Under the pieces are notes generated by a model. That model was not told the DNA's origin. It saw only the letters and a list, made by a program, of their open reading frames with translations, and did not search any database. A stretch of DNA of 34,540 bases from Acidimicrobiales bacterium (GTDB lineage Bacteria; Actinomycetota; Acidimicrobiia; Acidimicrobiales; MedAcidi-G1), in assembly GCA_022452035.1 (NCBI GenBank), contig JAKURV010000023.1, positions 1 through 34,540 on the forward strand. Reading direction: 5' to 3'. Below are positions 1 to 7,727 of the stretch, piece by piece. How positions within the stretch are numbered: position 1 is the stretch's first letter; each line of letters starts with the position of its first letter. The position numbers and the translations under genes were made by a program.

Positions 1-104
1 TAGGTCTTGCACGCCGGGGGCGTACAACATTGCGCGAACACCGCTCTACTGGACGGTGGTGTGTTGTCGCCACAATTCTTCCACCGCCCTAATTGAGGGC
101 CAAG

Positions 105-383
<279 letters not shown>

Positions 384-416
384 TTAGTTCGACTGTTGAG
401 GGATTCAATTTCGCCC

Positions 417-445
417 CGCCCCCCTACGGGGTGGGGTGACAGACT
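417..445 (-). repeat. Dispersed repeat copy G (promoter half only)
   Basis: A C/G-rich palindromic stretch (CCCCTACGGGG) runs into GGGGTGACAGACT. The same end occurs at 4923-4931, 6232-6240 and 8799-8807 in the opposite direction. TGACAGACT resembles an extended -10 box (TGN followed by xAxxxT). It lies 6 nt before the GTG at 452, the spacing expected for a leaderless promoter. Strand is given relative to the full-length copies, which read left to right; the box itself points rightward, into the lipoprotein gene. Confidence 0.6.
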
Positions 446-451
446 CAGACC

Positions 452-1720
452 GTGAAGAAGTACGTGGTCCTGGTGGCTTTGCTGCTGGTTGCCTCCGCGT
501 GCAGCAGCAATGTGGAAACGACCGCACCCGTTGCCACCACTTCTGTTCCGACACCTACGACGGCTATTCCCTCCACGACTGGTGCACCAACGACCACCGC
601 CGCACCAACCACCACCGCCGCACCGACCTGGACGTCTGATTCGACCTGGGACATGTGCCTCGTGACCGCCCCCGGCGGCCGCAGGTACGAGTGGCTCAAC
701 CACGAAACCTGGATGTCCCTCGAGCGGCAGCGCCGGGAAATCCAGAGATCCCTCACGCCGGACGGAGGTGGCGCCACCACCGCATCCGCCGCTTCTCGGG
801 AAGCGGGTGACCACGTGGCCCTGATCGACGGCTTCGCTGACGCGCGCTGTGACCTCATCGTCACCATCGGAGCCGAAATGGGCGAGGCGACGACGGCCAA
901 TGCCCGTCGGCATCCCGATGTCGCCTTCATCGGCATCGACCAGCACCACGGCGAGGAACTCCCGAATCTGGCTGGGCTGGTCTTCCCCGAGGATCGTGCA
1001 GGGTTCCTCGTCGGAGCACTCGCCGCGTCGGCGACCGTGACCGAGATCGTCGCCGTGGTGTTGGATTCGGGCACCGAACCCTCGTCGGTCGCCTACGGCA
1101 CCGGCTTTACCAACGGGGTTGCCCACGTCGATCCCGACGTCGAGGTCCTCTCGATCGTCCACCCGGTCAACAGAGGGGAACCGGACGCCGACTGGGGAGC
1201 GACCGCGGCCCGTGAAGCCCTCGATGGCGGCGCCGACGTCGTGTTCGGACCCGGGAGCGGAAGCGGGCGCGGAGTGCTGGTGGAGGTGGCCGGAACGGGG
1301 TACAACGCCCGAAACGGAGCACTATGCATTGGCGCAGAGGCCGACGATTGGCTTCAGGTGATCAAAGCCCGGCGGTGTCTGCTCACCAGCGTCTTGAAAC
1401 TGCCCAACGAATTCCACAGCATGTACTGGCGCCCGGGTCGACCGTCTCACATCAAGCATTACGAGGAGGCGCTGGACCTGCCGTCCGAATACGAGAGCGA
1501 GCGCTCCTACTCCACCCTGGCACTCATCAACCAGGAGTTCCTCCTCGGAGGCACCCCATCCGGTGGTCACGTCGGACCAGTCGGCCTGCACTTCTTCAAC
1601 CTCTGGAGCGCCCACAAGACGGGAGTCCCTAATCGGACCTTTTGGCCATCCGACGATCTCAAGTCGATGCTGGCCGACCTCACCGGAACCCTTTGGACCG
1701 GCGAAGTCCCGGCCTCGTAG
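452..1720 (+). CDS. BMP-family substrate-binding lipoprotein
   Basis: A 422-residue exported lipoprotein. The signal peptide has a KK n-region, a hydrophobic core at residues 5-13 and a lipobox ending at C17. A Thr/Pro/Ala-rich linker follows (about 20-60). The remainder resembles the Bmp/PnrA periplasmic-binding fold: the stretch around residues 135-165, with DLIVTIGAEMG and then DVAFIGID, is the typical first-lobe signature. Family members bind nucleosides or other small ligands for ABC importers, but no permease or ATPase genes adjoin it, so it may act as an orphan receptor or serve a distant transporter. The GTG start is placed by the -10-like TGACAGACT box 6 nt upstream. Confidence is high for lipoprotein, good for the BMP fold. 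Confidence 0.85.
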   Translation: MKKYVVLVALLLVASACSSNVETTAPVATTSVPTPTTAIPSTTGAPTTTAAPTTTAAPTWTSDSTWDMCLVTAPGGRRYEWLNHETWMSLERQRREIQRSLTPDGGGATTASAASREAGDHVALIDGFADARCDLIVTIGAEMGEATTANARRHPDVAFIGIDQHHGEELPNLAGLVFPEDRAGFLVGALAASATVTEIVAVVLDSGTEPSSVAYGTGFTNGVAHVDPDVEVLSIVHPVNRGEPDADWGATAAREALDGGADVVFGPGSGSGRGVLVEVAGTGYNARNGALCIGAEADDWLQVIKARRCLLTSVLKLPNEFHSMYWRPGRPSHIKHYEEALDLPSEYESERSYSTLALINQEFLLGGTPSGGHVGPVGLHFFNLWSAHKTGVPNRTFWPSDDLKSMLADLTGTLWTGEVPAS

Positions 1721-1885
1721 GGACCTAACCTTCAGGCCAACGCGTCGACCGCCCCTGTGAAGACCTTGTCCAGACGGGTTAGGCACTCACGTTCGGCCCA
1801 CGCTCGGCTTTCCAACTTCTTTCCAACTAGGCCGTTAGGCAGTCCAGATGAGGCCGCCGACCTTTTCTCCTGCCGCCCCAGTCCG

Positions 1886-2770
1886 TCAGACGCCTGAGCG
1901 CTCCACGAGGTCTGTGATTGCGTCCAGGATCCGCGGCCACGCCCCTTCGGGCCATTCGTGGCCCATGCCTTCGATCCAGACCATCTCCGCTCCGGGAATG
2001 GCGTCGGCGGTTCTCTGGCCGTACCCGGGTGGCACGAGACGGTCGTCGGTCCCGTGCACAACGGTCGTCGGCACGTCCAGGCCGGCCAGGGCAGCCCGGC
2101 GGTCTCCGTCGGCCGCGAAAGCCGCGTACTGGCGGTCGGTGCCCTCGGGGTGCCAGGCCCTGTCGACGGCGGTGACCGCGAGCTGGCCCATGTACTCCTC
2201 GTCGAACTCGAAGCCGCTGCCACTGATGAGCCTGAAGGTCTCCATCGAGCTGTTGATGCGCTCCTCCCTGGTCTCGGGATCCGAGCCCAGTTTCAACAGT
2301 TTCATCGTCAGCCCCACCGACGCGCTCGGCGGCCTGGTGCTCGACATGATCGAGCACAGAGAGCGGACGCGCTCCGGGTGCTCAATGGCGAGGCGCTGGG
2401 CGATCATGCCGCCCATGGACACCCCCACGATGTGCGCCGAGTCGATTCCGAGGGAGTCCAGCACCCCGGCGGCATCCTCGGCCATGTCGCACAGCCTGTA
2501 GGCCGCCTTCGGCCGAATGCTCAGAGCCGACTTCAACCACAGGAGCGCCGGGTTGGGGCGGGGATGGTCGTCGAACCAGGTGGACAGGCCCACGTCGCGG
2601 TTGTCGAAGCGGACCACGTGGAACCCCCGACCGGCCAGCTGCTCCACAAAGCCGTCGGGCCAGTGCACCAGTTGGAAGCTGATGCCCATGATCAGCAGGA
2701 TTGTCGGGTCCCGAGGGTCACCGGAGGTCTCCACCTCGATGTCGATTCCGTTCGCCCGGACCTTTGTCAT
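1886..2770 (-). CDS. Alpha/beta hydrolase (TAP/esterase-like)
   Basis: A 294-residue cytoplasmic alpha/beta hydrolase. The nucleophile elbow is GVSMGG with Ser118, the acid is probably one of the Asp pair at 242-243 in HGTDDRLVP, and the base is His271 in GMGHEWP. An oxyanion-region segment lies around residues 27-35. The substrate is unknown; the family includes esterases, lactonases and aclacinomycin-methylesterase-like enzymes. The open frame runs further upstream, but the ATG at 2770 has a GGGGGAG ribosome site 4-5 nt upstream and begins at the conserved MTKVRANGIDIE segment. It is a paralogue of the hydrolase at 13155-14069 (shared RFDNRD, GVSMGGMI and MCSIMS-type motifs). It is divergent from the DUF1214 gene. 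Confidence 0.88.
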   Translation of the reverse strand: MTKVRANGIDIEVETSGDPRDPTILLIMGISFQLVHWPDGFVEQLAGRGFHVVRFDNRDVGLSTWFDDHPRPNPALLWLKSALSIRPKAAYRLCDMAEDAAGVLDSLGIDSAHIVGVSMGGMIAQRLAIEHPERVRSLCSIMSSTRPPSASVGLTMKLLKLGSDPETREERINSSMETFRLISGSGFEFDEEYMGQLAVTAVDRAWHPEGTDRQYAAFAADGDRRAALAGLDVPTTVVHGTDDRLVPPGYGQRTADAIPGAEMVWIEGMGHEWPEGAWPRILDAITDLVERSGV

Positions 2771-2892
2771 GGTTCTCCCCCACATGCGGTCGGCCCGCCA
2801 TGGAGCCTGACACCGAGAAGACCTGCCACGCCAGCCTGGTCTGGGCCCAGCGTTAGCATCGGTATATCGCTTGAGGTCCCGGGGGGATGCAG

Positions 2893-4002
2893 ATGTCCGA
2901 GACGCGTGCTGCATGGGCTGAGTTGCTCGAGGTGCTGGCCGAGGCCGGTGAGCGGTTTGCCGGCAAGGAGTGGATGGTGGTCGACGACCGCGACGTCGCC
3001 GAGGCCCACCGCACAATCGCCCACATTCTCCAGTCGGGACTGGTGAGCCACGCCGAGTTCGATCCGGAACGTCCGGTGTGGCGCCGTATCGTGACGCCGA
3101 CCCGCAAGTTCAGCGGCGACAATGCCGATGCCATCTACTTTGAGGCCCCTATCCGGGGCGACTGCACCTACCGGATCACTGGCAATTTGACCCAAGCGGT
3201 GTACACGGCGTTCACAGTGGAGGCCGGCGCCAACGACGGCTCGTACCCGGACCGTACCGACGGGATGCTCAACGACACGCAGTTTGACGTCGCCGCCGAC
3301 GGCTCCTACGAAATCACCCTCGGAGGTGAGCCCCAGGACCGGAACTGGTTGGGGCTGTCGGTCGATGCCGGTCGCCTCACTAGCCGCCACTACTTCGAAT
3401 GGGAGTCCTCGGCCGCCGGCACCGATGTCCACCTACCGCTGACTATCGCAAACCTCAACCCACCTGATGAGCCGCCGCCACCGTGGGATGACGACTCGGT
3501 GGCTGCTGCCATCAGACGGGTAGCCACCCATGTAAGAAGCAAGACCACCGACGGTCCCCGGCCGGCCGGCCGAGCCGCGCCACCCGACTGGGTGGGCCAA
3601 ATCCCCAATGAATTTCCGGTACCTCAGGAGCCCGGCGATATTGCTTTATCGGCCGCAGACGCGCACTACTCGCTTGGTCGCTGGCTGCTTGGGCCGGATG
3701 AAGCGCTGGTTGTCACCGGCCGGTGGCCCGTGTGTCGTTTTGCCAGCGTCTGCGCCTGGAACCGGTTCCTACAGACCCTTGACTACGTGAATCGGCCGGT
3801 CAGTAGGAACAGGGCCACCACCACCCTCGAAGCCGACGGCTCGTTCCGTATGGTCGTGGCCCACGCCGACCCCGGCATCCCTAACTGGATCGACACCGAG
3901 GGTCGGGCTTCTGGCACCCTGTTCTTCCGTTTCTTTCTGGCAGAGGGCGACATCGACCCCCTGAGGGCCGAAGTGGTCCCGTTCGCCGAGATAGAGACTT
4001 GA
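2893..4002 (+). CDS. DUF1214 domain protein
   Basis: A 369-residue protein with a C-terminal DUF1214-type half; the end carries the family-like pattern NWIDTEGRASGTLFFRF. No signal peptide or membrane segment is evident, so it is probably cytoplasmic. The biochemical function of DUF1214 is not established; members often sit near lipid or hydrocarbon catabolism genes. Two ATGs are close together (2887 and 2893). The second is 7 nt after a run of six G (2881-2886), a good ribosome-binding distance, while the first is directly abutted by it, so 2893 was chosen. A repeat copy begins within 10 bp of the stop codon. Confidence 0.8.
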   Translation: MSETRAAWAELLEVLAEAGERFAGKEWMVVDDRDVAEAHRTIAHILQSGLVSHAEFDPERPVWRRIVTPTRKFSGDNADAIYFEAPIRGDCTYRITGNLTQAVYTAFTVEAGANDGSYPDRTDGMLNDTQFDVAADGSYEITLGGEPQDRNWLGLSVDAGRLTSRHYFEWESSAAGTDVHLPLTIANLNPPDEPPPPWDDDSVAAAIRRVATHVRSKTTDGPRPAGRAAPPDWVGQIPNEFPVPQEPGDIALSAADAHYSLGRWLLGPDEALVVTGRWPVCRFASVCAWNRFLQTLDYVNRPVSRNRATTTLEADGSFRMVVAHADPGIPNWIDTEGRASGTLFFRFFLAEGDIDPLRAEVVPFAEIET

Positions 4003-4010
4003 CGTGGACT

Positions 4011-4070
4011 GCTCTCACCCCATGGGGCGGGGAGGACACCGAAGCCCCCAGGTGTAGATACGGGCAGCCG
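4011..4070 (+). repeat. Dispersed repeat copy A
   Basis: A degenerate full-length copy in the 68-bp gap between two convergent genes. Read left to right it has a CTCACCCCATGGGGCGGGG segment, a short spacer, then AAGCCCCCAGGTGTAGATAC and GGGCAGCC, abutting the stop codon of the MOSC gene. The right half matches copies B (4923-4987) and D (7639-7700) almost base for base. The promoter-like end is decayed (TGAGAGC instead of TGACAGACT), consistent with no gene lying in that direction. Confidence 0.75.
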
Positions 4071-4901
4071 TCAGGCGGCGAGGACGAAGCGGTCGCCGAG
4101 ACGGACGGTGCCCGGGTTGGTGACCTCGGCGTAGGTGCCGAGGCAGGCGAAGACGCCCATGCCGGTGTCGTGGCGGGCGTGCTCGGCCAGCGCCTGCAGG
4201 ACCTCCCGCTGGGCACCGAGGTCACCCTGCGGAAGGGTCGTCATCACGCACCGGGGCGCCGGCCCGTCGATGTGGAGGCCCACGTCGCCAGCGGTAGCGG
4301 CCCGGTCCACCCAGGCCAGGTCGACGAACCCGGGGGCGGCCTCCATCACCGACCTCAACAGCGCGGTGGGGCGGAAGCGTCGAATCGGTACCTCGGCACC
4401 GATCAACTCCGACAGGTGCGCTACGGAGTCCTCGACGACCAGGTGGACGGCAGCCAGGTCCACGAACGACGCTCGCTCCGTCATCATCGCCACCGGGAGT
4501 TCCACCTCGACCTCGGACAGGGCCGTCCCCGGGATCTCCGGCCACTCGCTGTCGTAGGTCTCCTCGCGGCCGGCCTCGACGGGGGCCAGAACCAGCGGCC
4601 GGTCGAAGGCCCGAGACAGCGCCGTGTCGAGGTCCGGGTCGCCGGCAGTCCATGTCTGGCCGCCCGGCGAGGCCACCTCAACCGTTCCGTCGTCGGTGAT
4701 CCGGGCCGACCAGTCGAGCAGACCACCGAACGGCCGGGGCTTCTTGGCGCTGGCCAGCCGATCGGTGTCCAAATCGCGGACGCCCCACCGTCGGTCCCCA
4801 GCCACCCCGTCGGCGTCGAGTTCCACCGCCTCGACGGCCTCGCCGGCCATCGACTTAACGGGGTACCGCCAGAGCCCGTTCACTTCGTAGGCGTCGCTCA
4901 C
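4071..4901 (-). CDS. MOSC domain protein (YcbX/MOCO sulfurase C-terminal type)
   Basis: A 276-residue protein with an N-terminal MOSC_N beta-barrel (from VNGLWRYPVKSM, with the DGVAGDRRW signature near residue 30) and a C-terminal MOSC domain (RRFRPTALL, then PAPRC with Cys218). MOSC proteins carry sulfur or bind molybdenum cofactor on such a Cys; bacterial members include N-hydroxylated-base reductases that need a ferredoxin-type electron donor, so a link to the ferredoxin at 105 is possible but unproven. The GTG start at 4901 has AAGGAGAGG upstream. Direct copies of the dispersed repeat flank the gene (A after the stop, B before the start). A 37-bp piece (4784-4820) is duplicated exactly at 6005-6041. 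Confidence 0.9.
   Translation of the reverse strand: MSDAYEVNGLWRYPVKSMAGEAVEAVELDADGVAGDRRWGVRDLDTDRLASAKKPRPFGGLLDWSARITDDGTVEVASPGGQTWTAGDPDLDTALSRAFDRPLVLAPVEAGREETYDSEWPEIPGTALSEVEVELPVAMMTERASFVDLAAVHLVVEDSVAHLSELIGAEVPIRRFRPTALLRSVMEAAPGFVDLAWVDRAATAGDVGLHIDGPAPRCVMTTLPQGDLGAQREVLQALAEHARHDTGMGVFACLGTYAEVTNPGTVRLGDRFVLAA
4784..4820 (+). repeat. 37-bp exact direct repeat, copy 1 (inside MOSC gene)
   Basis: This segment encodes the LDADGVAGDRRW region of the MOSC protein and is identical, base for base and in the same orientation, to 6005-6041, 1221 bp away. Flanking bases differ immediately on both sides. The copies bracket the 2-oxoglutarate oxygenase gene. Confidence 0.95.
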
Positions 4902-4922
4902 GCGTCCTCTCCTTACAGTCGC

Positions 4923-4987
4923 AGTCTGTCACCCCTCCCCTGGGGGGCGGTCGACGTCAGGAGCCCTAGGTGTAGATACGCGCAGCC
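4923..4987 (+). repeat. Dispersed repeat copy B with outward promoter-like box
   Basis: The best-preserved copy: AGTCTGTCACCCCTCCCC, a G-rich arm, then CAGGAGCCCTAGGTGTAGATAC and GCGCAGCC (written in two parts). On the minus strand it ends in GGGGTGACAGACT, an extended -10-like box. The box is 21 nt before the GTG of the MOSC gene, leaving room for its AAGGAGAGG ribosome site. A further 43 bp (4988-5030) resembles 7493-7535. Confidence 0.8.
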
Positions 4988-5030
4988 GTCCGACGGTGCC
5001 GCACGCCCTCGGGCTGGACACTGTTCTCAG
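4988..5030 (+). repeat. Repeat tail shared with 7493-7535
   Basis: Both stretches begin GTCCGACGGTG and share TCGGG, TGGAC and CTGTT at the same spacing; by eye 33 of 43 positions match without gaps. Here the tail joins copy B to the stop codon of the 2-oxoglutarate oxygenase gene; at 7493 it follows the second repeat type (R1). This links the two repeat types as modules of a larger composite. Confidence 0.6.
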
Positions 5031-5031
5031 G

Positions 5032-6009
5032 TCAGCGGGTGGTTTTCTCCAGCATTGAAAGGATCCATTCCCCAGATGTCGTTGGCGCGTAGTGCGGTGG
5101 GTCGTTTGGCGACGTGCAGGTGGGAATACATTCGATGACGGTGTCATATGCGGGTTGGTGAAAAAAAACAATCGAGAGGCGGTCGGCAGAGCGACCTTCG
5201 GGGATGATCACACGGTGGTAAGTGGACTTCCACTGGTCGTTGGTCCAAGAGGCCATGAGGTCACCCAGGTTGATGACAAACGCATTAGGGACAAGCGGGA
5301 TGTCTTCCCATTCTCCGTCAGTTGATTTGATTTGCAATCCGGGCTCACCGTCATGGAAAAGGATGGAGAGACTGCCCCAGTCGGTGTGTTCACTTCGCCG
5401 GAACTGATCCCGGGCTGCAGGCCGCTCAAGTTCCGGGTAGTAGTTGACCGTCAGACTGGTGATGTGGTCCCGGACCTTGTCGTCAAACCAGTGCTCGTTA
5501 AGCCTGAGGGCTAATGCCATCAGCCTCATGAGACAAGTCGCTAGGTCTTCCATAACCCCGTAGTAAGTCTCGAAGGCGTGTTTGAAGCCTTCGGGCCGTT
5601 CTGGCCAGATGTTCGGAGCGAAGAAAGCCTCACGGCCCTCTTGCAGACCAGATCGGAGGGCGACCTCATGGTCGTCAAACCGATTGATGGAGAATGCCTC
5701 ACACAGATCTGGCGGAGTCACGATGTCTCGCGACAATGCCAGCGTGGACGTCTCGATTGGTGTGAACCCTCGGAAAACACCAGGGCCGCTGATGCAGCAC
5801 ATCTTTTCCTCATGAGGAAGCGAGAAGAACTCGCGTGATACGGCTTCTATGCCCCTGATGACCTCGTCGGATACGCCGTGGCCGGTGACTACGAGAAACC
5901 CGGTGTCTTCGCATGCTTCGCGGATTTTCTCCACTACCTCTTCGCGGTGTGCACCCGGTTGGAAAGCGCCGGTTAGATCCACCAGTGGTATTCGTGAGGT
6001 CAGTCCCAC
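5032..6009 (-). CDS. Isopenicillin N synthase-like Fe(II)/2-oxoglutarate oxygenase
   Basis: A 325-residue cytoplasmic non-heme iron oxygenase. The N-terminal DIOX_N-type part starts with IPLVDLTG. The metal triad is H208-x-D210 (SEHTDWGS) and H265 (STYHRV). R277 with S279 (RLS) is the usual 2-oxoglutarate carboxylate binder, so a 2-oxoglutarate-dependent hydroxylase or ring-forming enzyme is more likely than a true IPNS. The substrate is unknown. The GTG start at 6009 lies inside the duplicated MOSC fragment, so the first codons come from copied DNA; the conserved IPLVDL begins seven residues in. The gene looks more AT-rich than the MOSC gene beside it, which suggests acquisition. Confidence 0.88.
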   Translation of the reverse strand: MGLTSRIPLVDLTGAFQPGAHREEVVEKIREACEDTGFLVVTGHGVSDEVIRGIEAVSREFFSLPHEEKMCCISGPGVFRGFTPIETSTLALSRDIVTPPDLCEAFSINRFDDHEVALRSGLQEGREAFFAPNIWPERPEGFKHAFETYYGVMEDLATCLMRLMALALRLNEHWFDDKVRDHITSLTVNYYPELERPAARDQFRRSEHTDWGSLSILFHDGEPGLQIKSTDGEWEDIPLVPNAFVINLGDLMASWTNDQWKSTYHRVIIPEGRSADRLSIVFFHQPAYDTVIECIPTCTSPNDPPHYAPTTSGEWILSMLEKTTR

Positions 6010-6041
6010 CGTCGGTCCCCAGCCACCCCGTCGGCGTCGAG
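6005..6041 (+). repeat. 37-bp exact direct repeat, copy 2
   Basis: Identical to 4784-4820 in the MOSC gene. Here it covers the extreme 5' end and start codon of the oxygenase gene, and no further MOSC similarity is seen on either side. It is a relic of recombination, or a footprint of the insertion of the oxygenase gene. Confidence 0.95.
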
Positions 6042-6042
6042 A

Positions 6043-6225
6043 TCAGTGGCCACTAGGAGGGGGGCTGTTCCTGTTCCAAGAAGCCCACCCACCGACCAAC
6101 TCTGATAACTCCAGATCACACTTGTAACAGAACTCGTACTCGTCGTCGCTCTCAGTCTTGTCAGGAATAGTGACGCCACAGCGTGGACAGGAGTCGAAGG
6201 CCTTGGGCGACGGAGCGCTGTCCAC
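6043..6225 (-). CDS. Zinc-ribbon microprotein
   Basis: A 60-residue protein with two CxxC knuckles (CPRCG and CYKC) about 20 residues apart, separated by an acidic stretch (KTESDDEYEF), probably forming one zinc ribbon. The function is unknown; such proteins bind nucleic acid or protein partners. An ATG at 6315 is in frame, but using it would overlap the upstream oxygenase by 56 bp. The GTG at 6225 is preferred because it sits 6 nt after the repeat-borne TGGCAGACT box, the arrangement also seen at 452 and 8792. It lies between two iron oxygenase genes on the same strand. Confidence 0.6.
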   Translation of the reverse strand: MDSAPSPKAFDSCPRCGVTIPDKTESDDEYEFCYKCDLELSELVGGWASWNRNSPPPSGH

Positions 6226-6231
6226 AGTTGG

Positions 6232-6256
6232 AGTCTGCCACCCCCCTGAGGGGGCG
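6232..6256 (+). repeat. Dispersed repeat copy H (promoter half only)
   Basis: AGTCTGCCACCCCCCTGAGGGGGCG. Read on the minus strand it is a CCCCCTCAGGGGG palindrome followed by GTGGCAGACT. The CAGACT hexamer is exactly 6 nt before the GTG at 6225. The GTGTAGATAC half of the repeat is absent. Confidence 0.6.
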
Positions 6257-6259
6257 TAA

Positions 6260-7111
6260 TCAACCGTTGGAAGCAACCGATTGCCGCACGAGTGGGAACT
6301 TGTCACCCACAACATGATCTCCTGACGAGAGCGACGGGTCGATGTAGGTATCCAGCGCCGGCTGTCCGTTATAGGTCACGTCATCACCGAGCCAGTTGAC
6401 AGAGAACGCGGCCCGCCGCCTGTCGAGACGATTACCCGGTGCGCAATGGAGTGTGTGGGACCACCAAACCAACATGTCTCCCGGATGCAGGCTCGTTACC
6501 AGGATGCGATCGTCCTGGTTGATCGGCGGTAGAGGGAGCTCAGAGCGGGCGTGCCGGTAGGCGGCACTCGGATCGCCGAAGTCGACAGCGCGATAGAGGG
6601 TGGATGAACTGTGCGAACCGGCCAGAAATCGCAGTGCCGATTCGAGCGGAATGTGATCCAACGCAACCCAGCTGTTGACCACCTTCGTTCCATCGAGTGG
6701 GTAGTAGGAGTGGTCTTGGTGCCATGGCGTGAGCGCACTGTCGCTGTGAGCTTCCTTGATCAACAGGAAGTCGTAGAACAGTGTCAACGTCGAGCTGTCG
6801 AGCAGTGGCCACACGAGATCGGCGAGAGGAGAGTCAAAGATGAACCGCTGGAAGGGTTCCACGGTCTGCCACGCTCCTGAACTGAACGAGAACTGACCCT
6901 TGTCGCCCTCGCGCTTCACCACATCGAGATCGACGCTCGCACCGGCTAACGCTGCGACGATTCCGTCTTCGACGATCGAGAGCCACGAGGCCTCGAACGC
7001 TCCCCGGAGACAGACGACGCCGTCGTCGCCGAGGGCCTGGCGTGCATCGCCGTCGGCGCTTACCAAGCCGGCATCAAACGACTGGATCGACTCCGTGGAC
7101 AACTGCTGCAC
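6260..7111 (-). CDS. Phytanoyl-CoA dioxygenase (PhyH) family oxygenase
   Basis: A 283-residue Fe(II)/2-oxoglutarate dioxygenase. The first metal motif is H131-Q-D133 in WHQDHSYYPLD; the distal His is His222 in HTLHCAPGN, followed by the Arg cluster near 231 that binds 2-oxoglutarate. The fold is the PhyH double-stranded beta-helix, unrelated in close sequence to the oxygenase at 5032. The family hydroxylates lipids, alkaloids or secondary metabolites; the substrate here is unknown. The GTG at 7111 is used because an in-frame TAG lies about ten codons upstream and no ATG intervenes; no ribosome site is visible. The 3' end borders repeat copy H. Confidence 0.85.
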   Translation of the reverse strand: MQQLSTESIQSFDAGLVSADGDARQALGDDGVVCLRGAFEASWLSIVEDGIVAALAGASVDLDVVKREGDKGQFSFSSGAWQTVEPFQRFIFDSPLADLVWPLLDSSTLTLFYDFLLIKEAHSDSALTPWHQDHSYYPLDGTKVVNSWVALDHIPLESALRFLAGSHSSSTLYRAVDFGDPSAAYRHARSELPLPPINQDDRILVTSLHPGDMLVWWSHTLHCAPGNRLDRRRAAFSVNWLGDDVTYNGQPALDTYIDPSLSSGDHVVGDKFPLVRQSVASNG

Positions 7112-7272
7112 GACAACAGGATCGCTTTCGTCGGGGCACTAAAGCCAGTCATTCGGTGTCACCCACGAGAGGCCGTACCAGGGAACCTTTGCCGATTTTG
7201 GAGATCCACCACCAGAGCGGCCGTTTTGAACAGACTGACGGGCGAGGACATTGTCCCCTCCATGCCCTCAGG

Positions 7273-7299
7273 AACGGCCGCCCCTACTGGGCGGTCGTT
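7273..7299. other. Strong hairpin (11-bp stem)
   Basis: AACGGCCGCCC and GGGCGGTCGTT pair with one G-T wobble around a 5-nt loop. No T-run follows on either strand, so it is not a classical intrinsic terminator. It may be a structured RNA, a protein site, or another repeat module. Confidence 0.5.
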
Positions 7300-7404
7300 C
7301 TCTCGGTAGGGCACCTTCCCCCATGAGTGCCGATGTCATCTACGTGCATCGGAATTTCTACGGGAGTCGCTAGAACATTGCTCCGGGAACCGTCTCTTCC
7401 CATA

Positions 7405-7471
7405 GGGGCGTACCACCAATGCGAAACCCCTGCCTGTATTGAGGCGGAGGCTAGGTGCCACCTCGATGGCC
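7405..7471 (+). repeat. Intergenic repeat R1
   Basis: Matches R2 (11427-11496) in the same orientation. Both start AGGGGCG, share CCCTGCCTGT-TTGAGGC and GGCTA-GTG, and end CTCGATGGCC. It sits in noncoding DNA, and the tail shared with 4988-5030 follows 21 bp later. Confidence 0.75.
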
Positions 7472-7540
7472 CCCGTTATGTACGAGCGGTGGGTCCGACG
7501 GTGTCTCATGCGGTCGGGTTGGACGCTGTTTTGGGCTGAA

Positions 7541-7568
7541 AAAGCAGAAAGGCCGCCCGAAGGCGGCT
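7541..7568 (-). terminator. Intrinsic terminator of the SGNH lipoprotein gene
   Basis: On the minus strand AGCCGCC-TTCG-GGCGGCC forms a tight tetraloop hairpin followed by TTTCTGCTTTTT. It lies about 160 bp beyond the stop codon at 7728 and is the clearest rho-independent terminator in the window. Confidence 0.75.
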
Positions 7569-7638
7569 GAAATCATGTCGACGACCCCAATTTTACCACA
7601 CCTAGATTTTCAATGTCGGATCCTGGGTGGGGTTTCTT

Positions 7639-7700
7639 CAGAACCCCCACCCCGCAGGGGAAATTGGCGACGCCAGGAGCCCTATGTGTAGATACACACC
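7639..7700 (+). repeat. Dispersed repeat copy D
   Basis: CAGAACCCCCACCCCGCAGGGG, then GACGCCAGGAGCCCTATGTG and TAGATACACACC. The right half matches copy B closely. The promoter-like end is decayed. It lies just beyond the stop codon of the SGNH lipoprotein gene, as copy A lies beyond the MOSC gene. Confidence 0.75.
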
Positions 7701-7727
7701 TGTGAACTGTGCCGGACTAATTCCGGT

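Larger units (their letters stand above)
7112..7727. other. 616-bp intergenic region rich in repeats and hairpins
   Basis: No convincing gene. In order it holds an 11-bp stem hairpin at 7273-7299, repeat R1 with its tail (7405-7535), a minus-strand terminator (7541-7568) and dispersed repeat copy D (7639-7700). The short open frames here have no recognisable motif and overlap the repeats. Confidence 0.7.

Noticed and set aside
1722-1786. CCTAACC/GGTTAGG inverted repeat in the gap after the BMP gene.
   Set aside because: Only 7 bp with about 50 bp between the arms; it is expected by chance.
3999-5138. 379-codon plus-strand open frame opposite the MOSC gene.
   Set aside because: It crosses two intergenic repeats and has no recognisable domain, while the opposite strand encodes a clear MOSC protein.
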